The translations under genes were made by a program, and so were the position numbers. Positions 1 to 8,392 of a stretch of 64,000 nt of DNA are shown one piece after another; position 1 is the stretch's first letter, and the number at the start of each line of letters is the position of its first letter. Source of the stretch: UBA1794 sp964439955 (GTDB lineage: Bacteria > Bacteroidota > Bacteroidia > Bacteroidales > Bacteroidaceae); NCBI GenBank assembly GCA_964439955.1, contig CAYTPX010000004.1:39713-103712 (forward strand). Reading direction: 5' to 3'. The notes below the pieces were generated by a model. It made no database searches. It was not told where the DNA came from and saw only the letters and a list, made by a program, of their open reading frames with translations.

Positions 1-572
1 GCGGTATGGATGAGGCGGGGAAGGGTCGGTTTGCATTGCGCGAGCCATTGCGTTAAGGGGAGGGCTTGGTTCTGGAGGACATAGCCTTTCCGCCCGTCGG
101 GGTAGGCCGCTAGGTAGAAACGGCCTTTTTCCCCGCGCAGTTCCAGGATGCAGCCGCTTACGAGGTCGCCTGTCGGCAGGGAGCTAAGGTCGGGCGTCTC
201 GTAAACTTGGGCGTAAGTCGCGGTGCATACGAGTTTCGGTGCAGCTTCCCAACGGGCGAAGGCCGTGCTGTCCATGGGGACGATTACGGCTCGGTGAGCC
301 CATGCCTGGTAGCCGTCGATGGTCTCCACTTGGTACCAGCGTGCTTTGCGGGTCATGCGCACGGGCATTCCCAGCAGGGCTTGCGTTTCCATGGGCGACT
401 CAAAGTCGCCCCGGGCATGCAGGTTGCAGACGGAAACATTAACTACCCCGCGAAGGTCGCACAGCGTGTCGCCCGGTGTGGGGGGCGTTTGGGCAATGAG
501 GGGGGCGGGGTTTGCCGCGGTGCCGAACAGGAGGGCTGCCATGAAGGCGCGGAAGGGGTGTGGGAGGTGCAT
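1..572 (-). CDS. NlpC/P60 (C40) family peptidase, N-terminal SH3 part, truncated by window edge
   Basis: The frame is open from ATG at 572 to the window edge, about 190 residues. It starts with a probable signal peptide (MHLPHPFRAFMAALLFGTAA), followed by the pattern GVVNVSVCNLHARGDF and then GMPVRMTRKARWYQVET. These are typical of the N-terminal bacterial SH3 region of Bacteroidales NlpC/P60 cell-wall endopeptidases, which cut between D-Glu and the diamino acid of peptidoglycan stems. A second SH3-like stretch (YAQVYETPDLSSLPTGDLVSG) follows. The catalytic Cys/His domain would lie beyond the edge and cannot be checked. A second Met at 542 is a possible start, but it would remove the basic N-region of the signal peptide. 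Family call is from pattern recognition; the function is inferred. Confidence 0.7.
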   Translation of the reverse strand, partial: MHLPHPFRAFMAALLFGTAANPAPLIAQTPPTPGDTLCDLRGVVNVSVCNLHARGDFESPMETQALLGMPVRMTRKARWYQVETIDGYQAWAHRAVIVPMDSTAFARWEAAPKLVCTATYAQVYETPDLSSLPTGDLVSGCILELRGEKGRFYLAAYPDGRKGYVLQNQALPLTQWLAQCKPTLPRLIHT

Positions 573-626
573 GCCGGTCGCTTTTTTAGGGGGATGGACG
601 AGAGATGGTTTTGCAGGGGTTGGGAT

Positions 627-674
627 AAAGCCGGGAGGGCACGGGGGCTTCCACCCTGTCGCCTTCCCGGCTTT
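627..674 (-). terminator. Possible terminator after the tyrosine autokinase gene
   Basis: AAAGCCGGGA at 627-636 pairs with TCCCGGCTTT at 665-674. It lies 37 bases past the kinase stop codon. The U-tract on the minus strand is weak, so this is a tentative call. Confidence 0.35.
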
Positions 675-710
675 CCTGTTTGGCGGTCGGGGCGTCATGC
701 CCCACTTCCT

Positions 711-3218
711 TTATCTTTTCTTCCGGAGCAGATAGCGTTCGATGAAGCGTCTGGGCCAAGGCTTCTTCCGGCGTTTTTTCTTGTCGGAGCTATCGGAGTA
801 CCCATATCCGTAGCCGTACCCATATCCGTAGCCGTACCCATATCCGTAGCCATACCCTCTCCGTTCGAGGTTGCAGTCGTTGAGCAGGACGCACATGTTC
901 TTGAACTTCCCGGCCTTGTGCAGTTTTTCCAATTCGGGGAGGTAGCGGCGGTCGAGCATGCCTTCGCGGATTACGTAGATTGTCATGTCGGCCACCCGGT
1001 TTGCCGTCACCGCGTCGGCTACGACCAAGGCGGGTATGTTGTCGACTATGATGTAATCGAACTGGGTGCGTAGCTTGGCGAATAGTTCGTCGAACCGTTC
1101 ACTCAAGAAGAGCTCGGCAGGGTTGGGCGGCGTGGGGCCGGAGGGCAGGATGAAACAGTCCTTGTGTTGCCCAGAGGGGACGATCAGCTTGTCGATGTCG
1201 GTCTCCGTCCCGGCAAGGTAGTTGCTCAATCCTTTGATGTTGCGTACGCCGATGCGCTTGGAAGCCGTGTTCTTTCGGATGTCGCTGTCTACGAAGAGGG
1301 TTTTCTTCCCGCTCATGGCCAAGGTCAAGGCCAAGTTCCGGGCTACTACGGACTTCCCTTCGCCTGCCATTGTGCTGGTGAAGATGATGACTTGCGCCTT
1401 GCTGTTGATGAAATTCAGGTTGGCCCGTGCCAAGCGGAACGCCTCGCTGAACGAGTCGTTGTGCTGTTCGCGCACGACAACTTGGGACTCGTCTTCGACG
1501 GAAGGTATCTCGGCTAATATGGGCAGCGTGGTCATCTCTTCGATGTCCTTCCGCCCGCGGACTTTCGTGTCAAGCAACGAGACTACATAGAGGAAGGCGA
1601 ACGGGATGACAAGCCCTATGGCGAAAGCGGCTATCAGCATCATCCCCCGTTTGGGTGAAACCATGTCTTCCTCGCCGTAGGGCGGTTCGATGAGGCGTGC
1701 GTTCGGCTCGGTAATGGCCATCTTTATGGCATTCTCTTCCCGTTTCGTCAGAAGGAAAGAATAGAGGCTCTCCTTGATTGCCTGTTGGCGGGTGGCGTCA
1801 AGGGCTTTCTGCTCGTGGGCCGGCACGGAGGAAATCTTGTTGCTCGTCTCTTCCTCTACTTGTTGCGCCTTGGCCAAGCGTATGTTGAGGGTTTTCACGC
1901 TTGCGTCAATGGATTTCCGGATGGAGGCGCGTAACTCTTTCAGGCTATTGGTCATGTCGGCCACTACCGGCGCGTCCATGCTGGAGTACTCGGCGGCGCG
2001 GTTTCGGCGGAGCATCATCTCATTGTAGGACGAGATGAGTTTTGCGGAGGAGAGCATATCTTCGCCAGCAAGTTCGGGGATGAGTTCGTTTTCCTTGGAT
2101 GCGTCGTCCAAGTAGTCGCTCAAGTATTTGGCTACCATTACTTGGGCTTCTATCGTGGCCAAGTTCTCTTTTGCCCGGGCTCCCTCGTTTAGGAACGTAG
2201 CGGAACCGCTTTGGAAGTCAAGTATCTTATTCTGGCTTTTGATTTGTGCCAAGGTTTCGTCTACCCGGCCTAATTCCCCGCCCAATACTTCGATGCGTTG
2301 GTCGATAAAGCGTTCCGTGTTCTCCGCCACGCGGTTCTTGTCTTCAAGGGTGAAGCGGTTGTAGACATCGATGATGGCTCGCAGGATGGAGTCGGTACGG
2401 TTCAGGTTGTCGTCCTTGCAGGTGAGGGTCACGAGCGAAGTCTCTTCAATCAACTCCGTGGAGAGGTTTTCCCTGTAGAGGAGTGCTGCGTCGGCACTGC
2501 TGATGCGGGTGACATAGACGGGGTAATCACGGTCTTCCGGCTCATTAACCTTGCCCGTTTGCTCTTTGATGAGCAGGGTTTTCCGGCTGTCGGGCTTAGG
2601 AAGCACGGGTTGTATGATGAGTTTGCCTATCGGCGTTTCTATGATTTTGTTGTAGGCTACGTCCTGCGTCCAGTCAATCTCTATGTCGTCAATCTGGAAA
2701 TCGTCCAGGTTGCATGTCTTTTCGTCGATGGGCGTAACGGTGAAACTGTGTATTTTCTCGTCCGGGTTGATGGGGTCGAGGAAATTGATGCTGATGGGGC
2801 TTTCATCGAACAGGCTTTGTCTACGCAAGAACAATCCCATGGAGTAGTTTACGTCGAGCCTCAGTCGATTGACAACTTCCTCCATAATCGGCGTGGAGCG
2901 CATGATGTAGAGTTCGTTCTCCAGCAAATTGACATTGCCGGAGCCTCTCGACTGCCCGCTCAACTCCAGCAGGGCGGACACCTCGGAACTCACGCCTGTC
3001 TTGTCGTCGCCCTCGAGAAGCACCATGGCCTGGTGTTGGTAGATGGGGGGGATAGTGGCTATGTAAAGCCCCATCAGGAAGAGGCAGGCTGCGACAGAGA
3101 TGAGAAACCAATACCAGCGTGCGATAAGCAAGTCTACTATGGTACGCAGGGAGAAAAACGATTCCTGTTCTTCCTCTTCAGTGGCGGAGGGCTTGGAAGG
3201 GTATTCTTCTTTTAGCAT
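711..3218 (-). CDS. Polysaccharide biosynthesis tyrosine autokinase (Wzc/CapB-like)
   Basis: An 835-residue fusion of a Wzz-type chain-length domain and a BY-kinase, as is usual in Bacteroidota. A transmembrane segment follows the acidic N-terminus (residues about 31-55), then a long periplasmic coiled-coil region. A second membrane helix lies near 520-545. The cytoplasmic kinase has Walker A (GEGKS, about 619), Walker A' (TLFVDSDIRK) and Walker B (YIIVDNIPAL). The tail has ten consecutive Gly-Tyr pairs, the expected autophosphorylation cluster, followed by a very basic C-terminus. It should control export and length of capsule or exopolysaccharide together with the lipoprotein gene 23 bases upstream, which precedes it in one transcript. 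The Tyr tail is encoded by an 18-bp tandem repeat (see separate entry). Confidence 0.93.
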   Translation of the reverse strand: MLKEEYPSKPSATEEEEQESFFSLRTIVDLLIARWYWFLISVAACLFLMGLYIATIPPIYQHQAMVLLEGDDKTGVSSEVSALLELSGQSRGSGNVNLLENELYIMRSTPIMEEVVNRLRLDVNYSMGLFLRRQSLFDESPISINFLDPINPDEKIHSFTVTPIDEKTCNLDDFQIDDIEIDWTQDVAYNKIIETPIGKLIIQPVLPKPDSRKTLLIKEQTGKVNEPEDRDYPVYVTRISSADAALLYRENLSTELIEETSLVTLTCKDDNLNRTDSILRAIIDVYNRFTLEDKNRVAENTERFIDQRIEVLGGELGRVDETLAQIKSQNKILDFQSGSATFLNEGARAKENLATIEAQVMVAKYLSDYLDDASKENELIPELAGEDMLSSAKLISSYNEMMLRRNRAAEYSSMDAPVVADMTNSLKELRASIRKSIDASVKTLNIRLAKAQQVEEETSNKISSVPAHEQKALDATRQQAIKESLYSFLLTKREENAIKMAITEPNARLIEPPYGEEDMVSPKRGMMLIAAFAIGLVIPFAFLYVVSLLDTKVRGRKDIEEMTTLPILAEIPSVEDESQVVVREQHNDSFSEAFRLARANLNFINSKAQVIIFTSTMAGEGKSVVARNLALTLAMSGKKTLFVDSDIRKNTASKRIGVRNIKGLSNYLAGTETDIDKLIVPSGQHKDCFILPSGPTPPNPAELFLSERFDELFAKLRTQFDYIIVDNIPALVVADAVTANRVADMTIYVIREGMLDRRYLPELEKLHKAGKFKNMCVLLNDCNLERRGYGYGYGYGYGYGYGYGYGYSDSSDKKKRRKKPWPRRFIERYLLRKKR
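801..854 (-). repeat. Three tandem 18-bp units encoding the Gly-Tyr tail
   Basis: Units at 801-818, 819-836 and 837-854 are identical except for one base in the last. Each encodes three Gly-Tyr pairs of the kinase tail. The unit is a multiple of three, so gain or loss of a copy keeps the frame and changes only the number of tyrosines. Confidence 0.9.
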
Positions 3219-3241
3219 ATCGGTGTATGTGTCTGGGCGTG

Positions 3242-4039
3242 TTATTTCAAGACGGCAATGAGCGAGACGATGGACACCAAGAGCGAGAGTATGGAGCTAC
3301 TGGCGTTCCAGAACGTGAAGTAGGGGCTGGATTGCACGCGTATGCTGCTGTTGGGCTCCACGTAGATCACGTCGTTCTGCTTCAAATAATAATAGGGGGA
3401 GTTGAGCAAGTCGGGCGAGGTGAGGTCGATGCGCGTGGAGGTGCGCTTCCCGTCTTGTTCGCGTATGACGAGCACGTTCTTGCGCAGCCCGCCTGTCGTC
3501 AGGTCGCCGCACTGGGCAATGGCTTGCAGCAGGGTGAGTCGTTCGCTTGTGGAGGACACTTGTCCGGGGCTACTCACGGCACCGAGGACGGAGACTTTGA
3601 AGTTCATGATCTTCACATTTACAATCCCGTCGTAGAGGTAACCTTTCTCGCGGAGCGCGGCGGAGAGGTCTTGTTCCAATTCTTCACATGTCTTCCCTTC
3701 GGCGTGGAATTGCCCGATGAGCGGCAGATTGACGTATCCTTTCTTGTCTACCTCGTAGTAGTTCAACTGTTCCGTATTGTAGGAAGAGGTCGTGCGACCT
3801 GTCTGCCCGAGGATGGCGTTGGCGCCGAAAGGCAGGAGGATGTCCTCTGTCGTCGCTGCCACCTTGATGCTCAGCAAATCGCCTTCTTGCACTTTCAGGG
3901 TATAGTTCAAGGCGATTTCCTCGGCTGTCTTCCCGCTGATGCTATCGATGCCTTGCAGGTAGACGACTTCCCTTTTGGAGACGCAGGAGGAAAACAGGAC
4001 TATGGCTAACAGGACGGCGATTTGGACTAACTTTTTCAT
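3242..4039 (-). CDS. Polysaccharide export outer-membrane lipoprotein (Wza-like)
   Basis: A 265-residue protein. The start at 4039 is chosen because MKKLVQIAVLLAIVLFSSC is a clear lipoprotein signal peptide with a lipobox ending at Cys; the open frame runs further upstream but through the promoter. The mature part has a Poly_export domain (QEGDLLSIKV and the following ~80 residues) and an SLBB domain (VSVLGAVSSPGQV). It ends in a hydrophobic helix (SILSLLVSIVSLIAVLK), as in other Bacteroidales Wza homologues. It forms the outer-membrane exit for capsule or exopolysaccharide. The autokinase gene begins 23 bases after its stop, so the two are very likely co-transcribed from the promoter at 4083-4090. 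Confidence 0.9.
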   Translation of the reverse strand: MKKLVQIAVLLAIVLFSSCVSKREVVYLQGIDSISGKTAEEIALNYTLKVQEGDLLSIKVAATTEDILLPFGANAILGQTGRTTSSYNTEQLNYYEVDKKGYVNLPLIGQFHAEGKTCEELEQDLSAALREKGYLYDGIVNVKIMNFKVSVLGAVSSPGQVSSTSERLTLLQAIAQCGDLTTGGLRKNVLVIREQDGKRTSTRIDLTSPDLLNSPYYYLKQNDVIYVEPNSSIRVQSSPYFTFWNASSSILSLLVSIVSLIAVLK

Positions 4040-4082
4040 ATATGGAACTGCCCCCAAGAATCTATAAAACCTAAATTGGCCG

Positions 4083-4090
4083 CAAATGTA
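4083..4090 (-). promoter_or_regulatory. -7 box of the capsule export operon
   Basis: The minus strand reads TACATTTG, a match to TAnnTTTG, 44 bases upstream of the lipoprotein start at 4039. No convincing -33 TTTG is visible. Confidence 0.65.
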
Positions 4091-4423
4091 AGAAGATTCT
4101 TTGGAAATTACCCTTTTCCCCGCGAGAATTTGCGCCAATGGCTGGACGACAAGGTTTAAAGGCGTCCAGCGACGATGTACCGGTGGATCTGGAAACCGAG
4201 GAATGTCGGGTACGCTTTGGGAAGGCCGTGTGGGTATTTCCGGAGGCCTTTTGGCTGTTCCTTCCTTTGTTTCCCTTGCATGCCTCCGCGGGGGCAGGAA
4301 GGGGTGCTGGCGCAAACCGGAAATAGTACCATGGTTTCTATGGGAAAGCCATGGCGCAAAACAGGCAGGTGCGGGGCATTATGTGGGCAGTCCCGCGCTT
4401 GGAGGGTGATAGACGCTGGTACG

Positions 4424-4470
4424 CGAAAAAGAACGACGGCAGGGCGCATGGGGCGTGCCTTGCCGTCGTC
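4424..4470 (-). terminator. Rho-independent terminator of the phosphatase gene
   Basis: A strong stem (ACGACGGCA and GGGC at 4432-4445, pairing with GTGCC and TTGCCGTCGT up to 4470). On the minus strand it is followed by TTCTTTTT. It lies about 33 bases past the stop of the minus-strand gene at 4504. Confidence 0.65.
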
Positions 4471-4503
4471 TTTTCTCCGCGTGGGTTGGTAGATGCCTTC
4501 GTC

Positions 4504-6171
4504 TTATTTTTTCAGGACTTCGCTGATGGTGCTCCCGATGCACCCGTTGGGCATCTGGATGCGCAGCAGAGTGGCCAAAGTGGGTGCGATGTCGGTCATG
4601 TGGACTTCGCGCAGGAGGCGTCCGGCGGGTTCTATGCCCCAACCCATGAAGAGGAGGGGGATGTGGCAGTCCTGGGCGCCCCATGTGCCGTGTGTCGTAC
4701 CGCGGAATCCGTTTTGCTCGGAAGTCTCGTAGCATCCGGGGTCGACGATGATTTGTATCTCACCGCTGCGGCGGGGGTTATAGCCGTTGCGTATCTTTTC
4801 GCGCAGCAGGGCGGGCAAGGTGCTGCTTTCTACACGGGTTTGGTCTACGACGTAGGCTACGTGGGGCCATGCCTGCAGCCAGCCGACGAGCCGTTGCTTG
4901 AGTTCGTCTTTGAGGATGTGGCGGGCACGGATGGTGTCGTAGTTGAGCACTACCTGGTAATTGCTGATGCCGCGTATGAGGTTGGAGGTGCCGTAGCAGG
5001 CAATAAGGCTGTCGCGCAGCATGCGGGTGGCTTCATCGGGGTTGAAAGCGCCGACGGGTAGTTTATGGTCTTGTTGGAAGCTGAGGTTGTTTGTGGCGGC
5101 ATGGTCAGCGGTGAGGAAAACGGTGTACTGGCCTTTGCCTAACGTGGAGTCGAGATAGGCGAAAAAACCGGCAAGGTCGCGGTCGAGGCGCAGATAGGTG
5201 TCTTCCGTTTCTACGGCGTTGGGGCCGAACTGGTGGCCTATATAGTCGGTCGAGGAACAGCTGACGGCGAGGAAGTCGGTAGTCCCTTCCTGCCCGAGGC
5301 GTTCGCCTTCGATGGCGGCGCGGGCCAGCTGGAGGGTAAGGGTGTTGCCGGCAGGCAGAGAACGCACGATGCCGTAGCCTTTCTCGCGGAAGAGTTGTCC
5401 CATGTCTACGGGGAGCGTGGGTCTTTGGCCGTCGAGGAAGGGTGTCTCATAGGGCGTGTCGTCGGCAGTACTGGCCGTGTAGGTGGAAGGGTCGTAGAGG
5501 GTTTCCCAATAACCTTGGAGCAGGTGGCGTACAGGGTCTTGTGCATTGAAGTCCTCGAGCCATCCGGGCAGGCTGTCGACATACCATGAACTGGAGATGA
5601 AGCGTCCGATGGAAGGGTCGTACCAATAGACACCGTTGGCCATGTGCCCGGCGGGCAGGATGGAGGCACGGTCTTTGAGGGAGATCCCGATTACCTTGGA
5701 GCGGAAGTTGCTGGCCATGCGCAGCTCATCGGTGATGGTGGAGGCCAGCAGGAGGCGGGGGGACATGCGTCCGGCTTTGGATTGCGTGCCCACGGGCTGT
5801 ACGCCGGGGTCGTCGGTGCAGTAGATTGCGCGGCCGGTTGCTTGGTCGGTGAAGTTGTTGGCCGCTATGCCGTGGATGGAGGGGGTAGTACCCGTGTAGA
5901 TGGTGGCATGTCCTACCCCGGTGTAGGTGGGGATGTGGGTGATGAAGGTGTTTTCACATGAGACACCTTCGTTCATCATGCGCCGGAATCCTCCCTCGCA
6001 GTAACGGTCGTGGTAGCGGTATAGGTAGTCCCAGCGCATCTGGTCGATGACAATGCCCACTACGAGTTTGGGACGTTGCAGCGTTTCCCCGGTAGGTGGG
6101 GTTTGGGCAAATAAAACTTCTCCTGCTCCCGAGAGGAGGAGCAAGAGAAGGGATTGAAGGAATTTTTTCAT
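4504..6171 (-). CDS. pafA: Alkaline phosphatase family protein, PafA-type
   Basis: A 555-residue periplasmic phosphomonoesterase of the PafA group. It has a signal peptide (residues 1-22, cleavage before QTPP). The metal site motif VVGIVIDQMRWDYL places the first zinc-ligand Asp at 43. The predicted nucleophile is Thr84 in HIPTYTGVGHATIYTG, with Asn105 twenty-one residues later, the spacing seen in PafA and PhoK. The Lys-x-Arg pair that binds the phosphate (LKDR) is at 166-168. Further metal ligands are in TADHAA and in THGTWGAQDCHIP. These support a calcium-independent Zn phosphatase releasing phosphate from diverse monoesters. It lies 55 bases downstream of mutB on the same strand and may be read through from the mutase promoter. 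Confidence 0.88.
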   Translation of the reverse strand: MKKFLQSLLLLLLSGAGEVLFAQTPPTGETLQRPKLVVGIVIDQMRWDYLYRYHDRYCEGGFRRMMNEGVSCENTFITHIPTYTGVGHATIYTGTTPSIHGIAANNFTDQATGRAIYCTDDPGVQPVGTQSKAGRMSPRLLLASTITDELRMASNFRSKVIGISLKDRASILPAGHMANGVYWYDPSIGRFISSSWYVDSLPGWLEDFNAQDPVRHLLQGYWETLYDPSTYTASTADDTPYETPFLDGQRPTLPVDMGQLFREKGYGIVRSLPAGNTLTLQLARAAIEGERLGQEGTTDFLAVSCSSTDYIGHQFGPNAVETEDTYLRLDRDLAGFFAYLDSTLGKGQYTVFLTADHAATNNLSFQQDHKLPVGAFNPDEATRMLRDSLIACYGTSNLIRGISNYQVVLNYDTIRARHILKDELKQRLVGWLQAWPHVAYVVDQTRVESSTLPALLREKIRNGYNPRRSGEIQIIVDPGCYETSEQNGFRGTTHGTWGAQDCHIPLLFMGWGIEPAGRLLREVHMTDIAPTLATLLRIQMPNGCIGSTISEVLKK

Positions 6172-6226
6172 TGCGTTTTCCTTTTTCTATGTTTTGCTTA
6201 GTTCCTTGCGTGTGGCGGCGCGCTTC

Positions 6227-8383
6227 TTAACCCTTGATCTCTTCCAAGAGAAGATTCAGGATGTCGCAGGCACACTTGGCAACGGAAGTTCCCGGCCCGA
6301 AGATGGCAGCCACTCCGGCTTGGTAGAGGAAATCGTAGTCTTGTACGGGGATTACGCCTCCGGCAAACACCATGATATCCTCACGGCCGAGTTTTTTCAA
6401 CTCTTCGATGATTTGGGGGATGAGGGTCTTATGACCGGCGGCCAAGGAGGATACGCCCACGGCATGCACGTCGTTTTCTACGGCCTCGCGGGCGGCTTCA
6501 GCCGGGGTCTGGAACAACGGCCCCATATCGACGTCGAACCCGACGTCGGCAAAGCCGGTAGCTACAACTTTTGCGCCGCGGTCGTGCCCGTCTTGCCCCA
6601 TTTTGGCTATCATGACACGGGGTTGGCGGCCTTCGAGCTTGGCAAATTCTTCACACAGTTCGCACGCTTTGGTGAATGCGGCGTCTTGTTTCGTCTCTGA
6701 TGAATACACGCCTGAAATAGTTCTAATGGTTGCTTTATATCGGCCTACGACTTTCTCGCAGGCATAAGAAATTTCGCCCAAGGTGGCGCCTGCGGCGGCG
6801 GCCTTGACCGACAGGTCGAGCAGGTTGCCCTCCTTTGTCTCCACGCAGTGGGTCAAGGCGTCGAGGGTGGCATCCACTTCTTTTTGGTTGCGGCGGGCCT
6901 TGAGGGCTTTGAGCCGTTCGATTTGCTGTTCGCGTACGGCCGTATTGTCGATTTCGAGGATGTCGATGGGGTCTTCCTTGTCAAGCCTGTATTTATTGAC
7001 GCCCACAATGGTCTGGATTCCGCTGTCGATGCGTGCCTGGGTGCGTGCCGCGGCTTCTTCTATGCGCATTTTCGGGATGCCAGTTTCGATGGCCTTTGCC
7101 ATCCCGCCGAGCTTTTCGATTTCCTGTATGTGGCTCCAAGCCTTGTGTGCGATTTCGTTGGTGAGGCTTTCCACGTAGTACGAACCGGCCCAAGGGTCGA
7201 TGTCCTTGCAGATGTAGGTTTCTTCTTGTATATATATCTGAGTGTTTCGTGCGATACGGGCGGAGAAATCCGTGGGCAAGGCGATGGCTTCGTCCAAGGC
7301 ATTGGTATGGAGCGACTGTGTGTGCCCTAATGCTGCCGCCATGGCTTCGATGCAAGTGCGGCCTACGTTGTTAAATGGGTCTTGTTCGGTGAGCGACCAA
7401 CCGGAAGTCTGTGAATGGGTGCGCAGTGCCAGGGATTTCGGGTTCTTGGGGTTAAACTGCTTCACTATCTTGGCCCATAGCATCCGGGCGGCACGCATTT
7501 TGGCGATTTCCATGAAATGGTTCATCCCGATGGCCCAGAAGAAAGACAAGCGGGGGGCAAAGGCGTCGATGTCGATGCCCGCGTTTATCCCGGCGCGGAG
7601 GTATTCCAACCCGTCGGCCAGCGTGTAGGCGAGTTCAATGTCGGCCGTGGCGCCCGCTTCCTGCATGTGGTAACCCGAGATGGAGATGGAGTTGAACTTG
7701 GGCATATATTTGGAGGTGTATTCAAATATGTCCGAGATAATCCGCATGGAGAAGGCTGGGGGATAGATATAGGTATTGCGCACCATGAACTCCTTCAGTA
7801 TGTCGTTTTGTATGGTGCCTGCCATTTCTTCCAACTTGGCGCCTTGTTGGAGCCCGGCATTGATGTAAAACGCCATGATAGGCAGCACGGCTCCGTTCAT
7901 GGTCATGGACACAGACATCTTGTTCAGCGGGATTCCATCGAAAAGCGTCTTCATGTTATCCAAAGAGCAGATGGAAACGCCCGCTTTGCCCACGTCGCCC
8001 ACCACGCGTTCATGGTCGGGATCGTAGCCGCGGTGGGTGGCCAGGTCGAAAGCCACGGACAATCCTTTCTGGCCGGAAGCCAGATTGCGGCGGTAGAAAG
8101 CGTTTGATTCCTCCGCAGTGGAGAATCCCGCATATTGGCGTATCGTCCATGGGCGGAAAGTGTACATCATGGAATACGGCCCGCGCAAGAAGGGGGGCAA
8201 TCCTGCGGCATAGTCCAAATGTTCCATACCCTCCAAGTCTTCTTTCGTATAGGCCTGTTTCACTCCGATATGCTCAGGAGTTTTCCAACCCGGGGTAATC
8301 CCGTGGGATTCCTGCCATTTTTTCCCGTCTTCCGGTTGCAGGCTGGAAAATATGTCGATGTTTTTGAAATCAGGGGTCTGCAT
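6227..8383 (-). CDS. mutB: Methylmalonyl-CoA mutase large (B12-binding) subunit
   Basis: A 718-residue catalytic subunit that interconverts succinyl-CoA and (R)-methylmalonyl-CoA using adenosylcobalamin. The N-terminal TIM barrel carries the family signature (GPYSMMYTFRPWTIRQYAG and SISGYHMQEAGATADIELAY). The C-terminal cobalamin domain has the base-off motif DGHDRG at 598-603, with His600 as the lower cobalt ligand, and GVSSLAAGH plus AGGVIPVQDY further on. It starts 9 bases after the mutA stop, so both subunits are made from one message. Together with the epimerase and carboxyltransferase genes at 44-46 kb it forms the succinate-to-propionate route. Confidence 0.97.
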   Translation of the reverse strand: MQTPDFKNIDIFSSLQPEDGKKWQESHGITPGWKTPEHIGVKQAYTKEDLEGMEHLDYAAGLPPFLRGPYSMMYTFRPWTIRQYAGFSTAEESNAFYRRNLASGQKGLSVAFDLATHRGYDPDHERVVGDVGKAGVSICSLDNMKTLFDGIPLNKMSVSMTMNGAVLPIMAFYINAGLQQGAKLEEMAGTIQNDILKEFMVRNTYIYPPAFSMRIISDIFEYTSKYMPKFNSISISGYHMQEAGATADIELAYTLADGLEYLRAGINAGIDIDAFAPRLSFFWAIGMNHFMEIAKMRAARMLWAKIVKQFNPKNPKSLALRTHSQTSGWSLTEQDPFNNVGRTCIEAMAAALGHTQSLHTNALDEAIALPTDFSARIARNTQIYIQEETYICKDIDPWAGSYYVESLTNEIAHKAWSHIQEIEKLGGMAKAIETGIPKMRIEEAAARTQARIDSGIQTIVGVNKYRLDKEDPIDILEIDNTAVREQQIERLKALKARRNQKEVDATLDALTHCVETKEGNLLDLSVKAAAAGATLGEISYACEKVVGRYKATIRTISGVYSSETKQDAAFTKACELCEEFAKLEGRQPRVMIAKMGQDGHDRGAKVVATGFADVGFDVDMGPLFQTPAEAAREAVENDVHAVGVSSLAAGHKTLIPQIIEELKKLGREDIMVFAGGVIPVQDYDFLYQAGVAAIFGPGTSVAKCACDILNLLLEEIKG

Positions 8384-8392
8384 GGTGCTGTT

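Larger units (their letters stand above)
4040..4503. other. 464-bp intergenic region without a gene
   Basis: Holds the minus-strand promoter of the export operon (4083-4090) and the terminator of the upstream phosphatase gene (4424-4470). The remaining stretch has small open frames on both strands, but none has a recognisable protein or start context. No UpxY-type antiterminator gene or inverted repeats flanking the promoter were seen. Confidence 0.7.

Noticed and set aside
207..1073. 288-codon plus-strand open frame across the kinase 3' end
   Set aside because: It is antisense to the kinase tail repeat and to the NlpC/P60-type gene, and its sequence is low-complexity where the tandem repeat lies.
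4156..4449. 97-codon minus-strand open frame between the capsule and phosphatase genes
   Set aside because: It overlaps the phosphatase terminator, has no family resemblance and no plausible start context.
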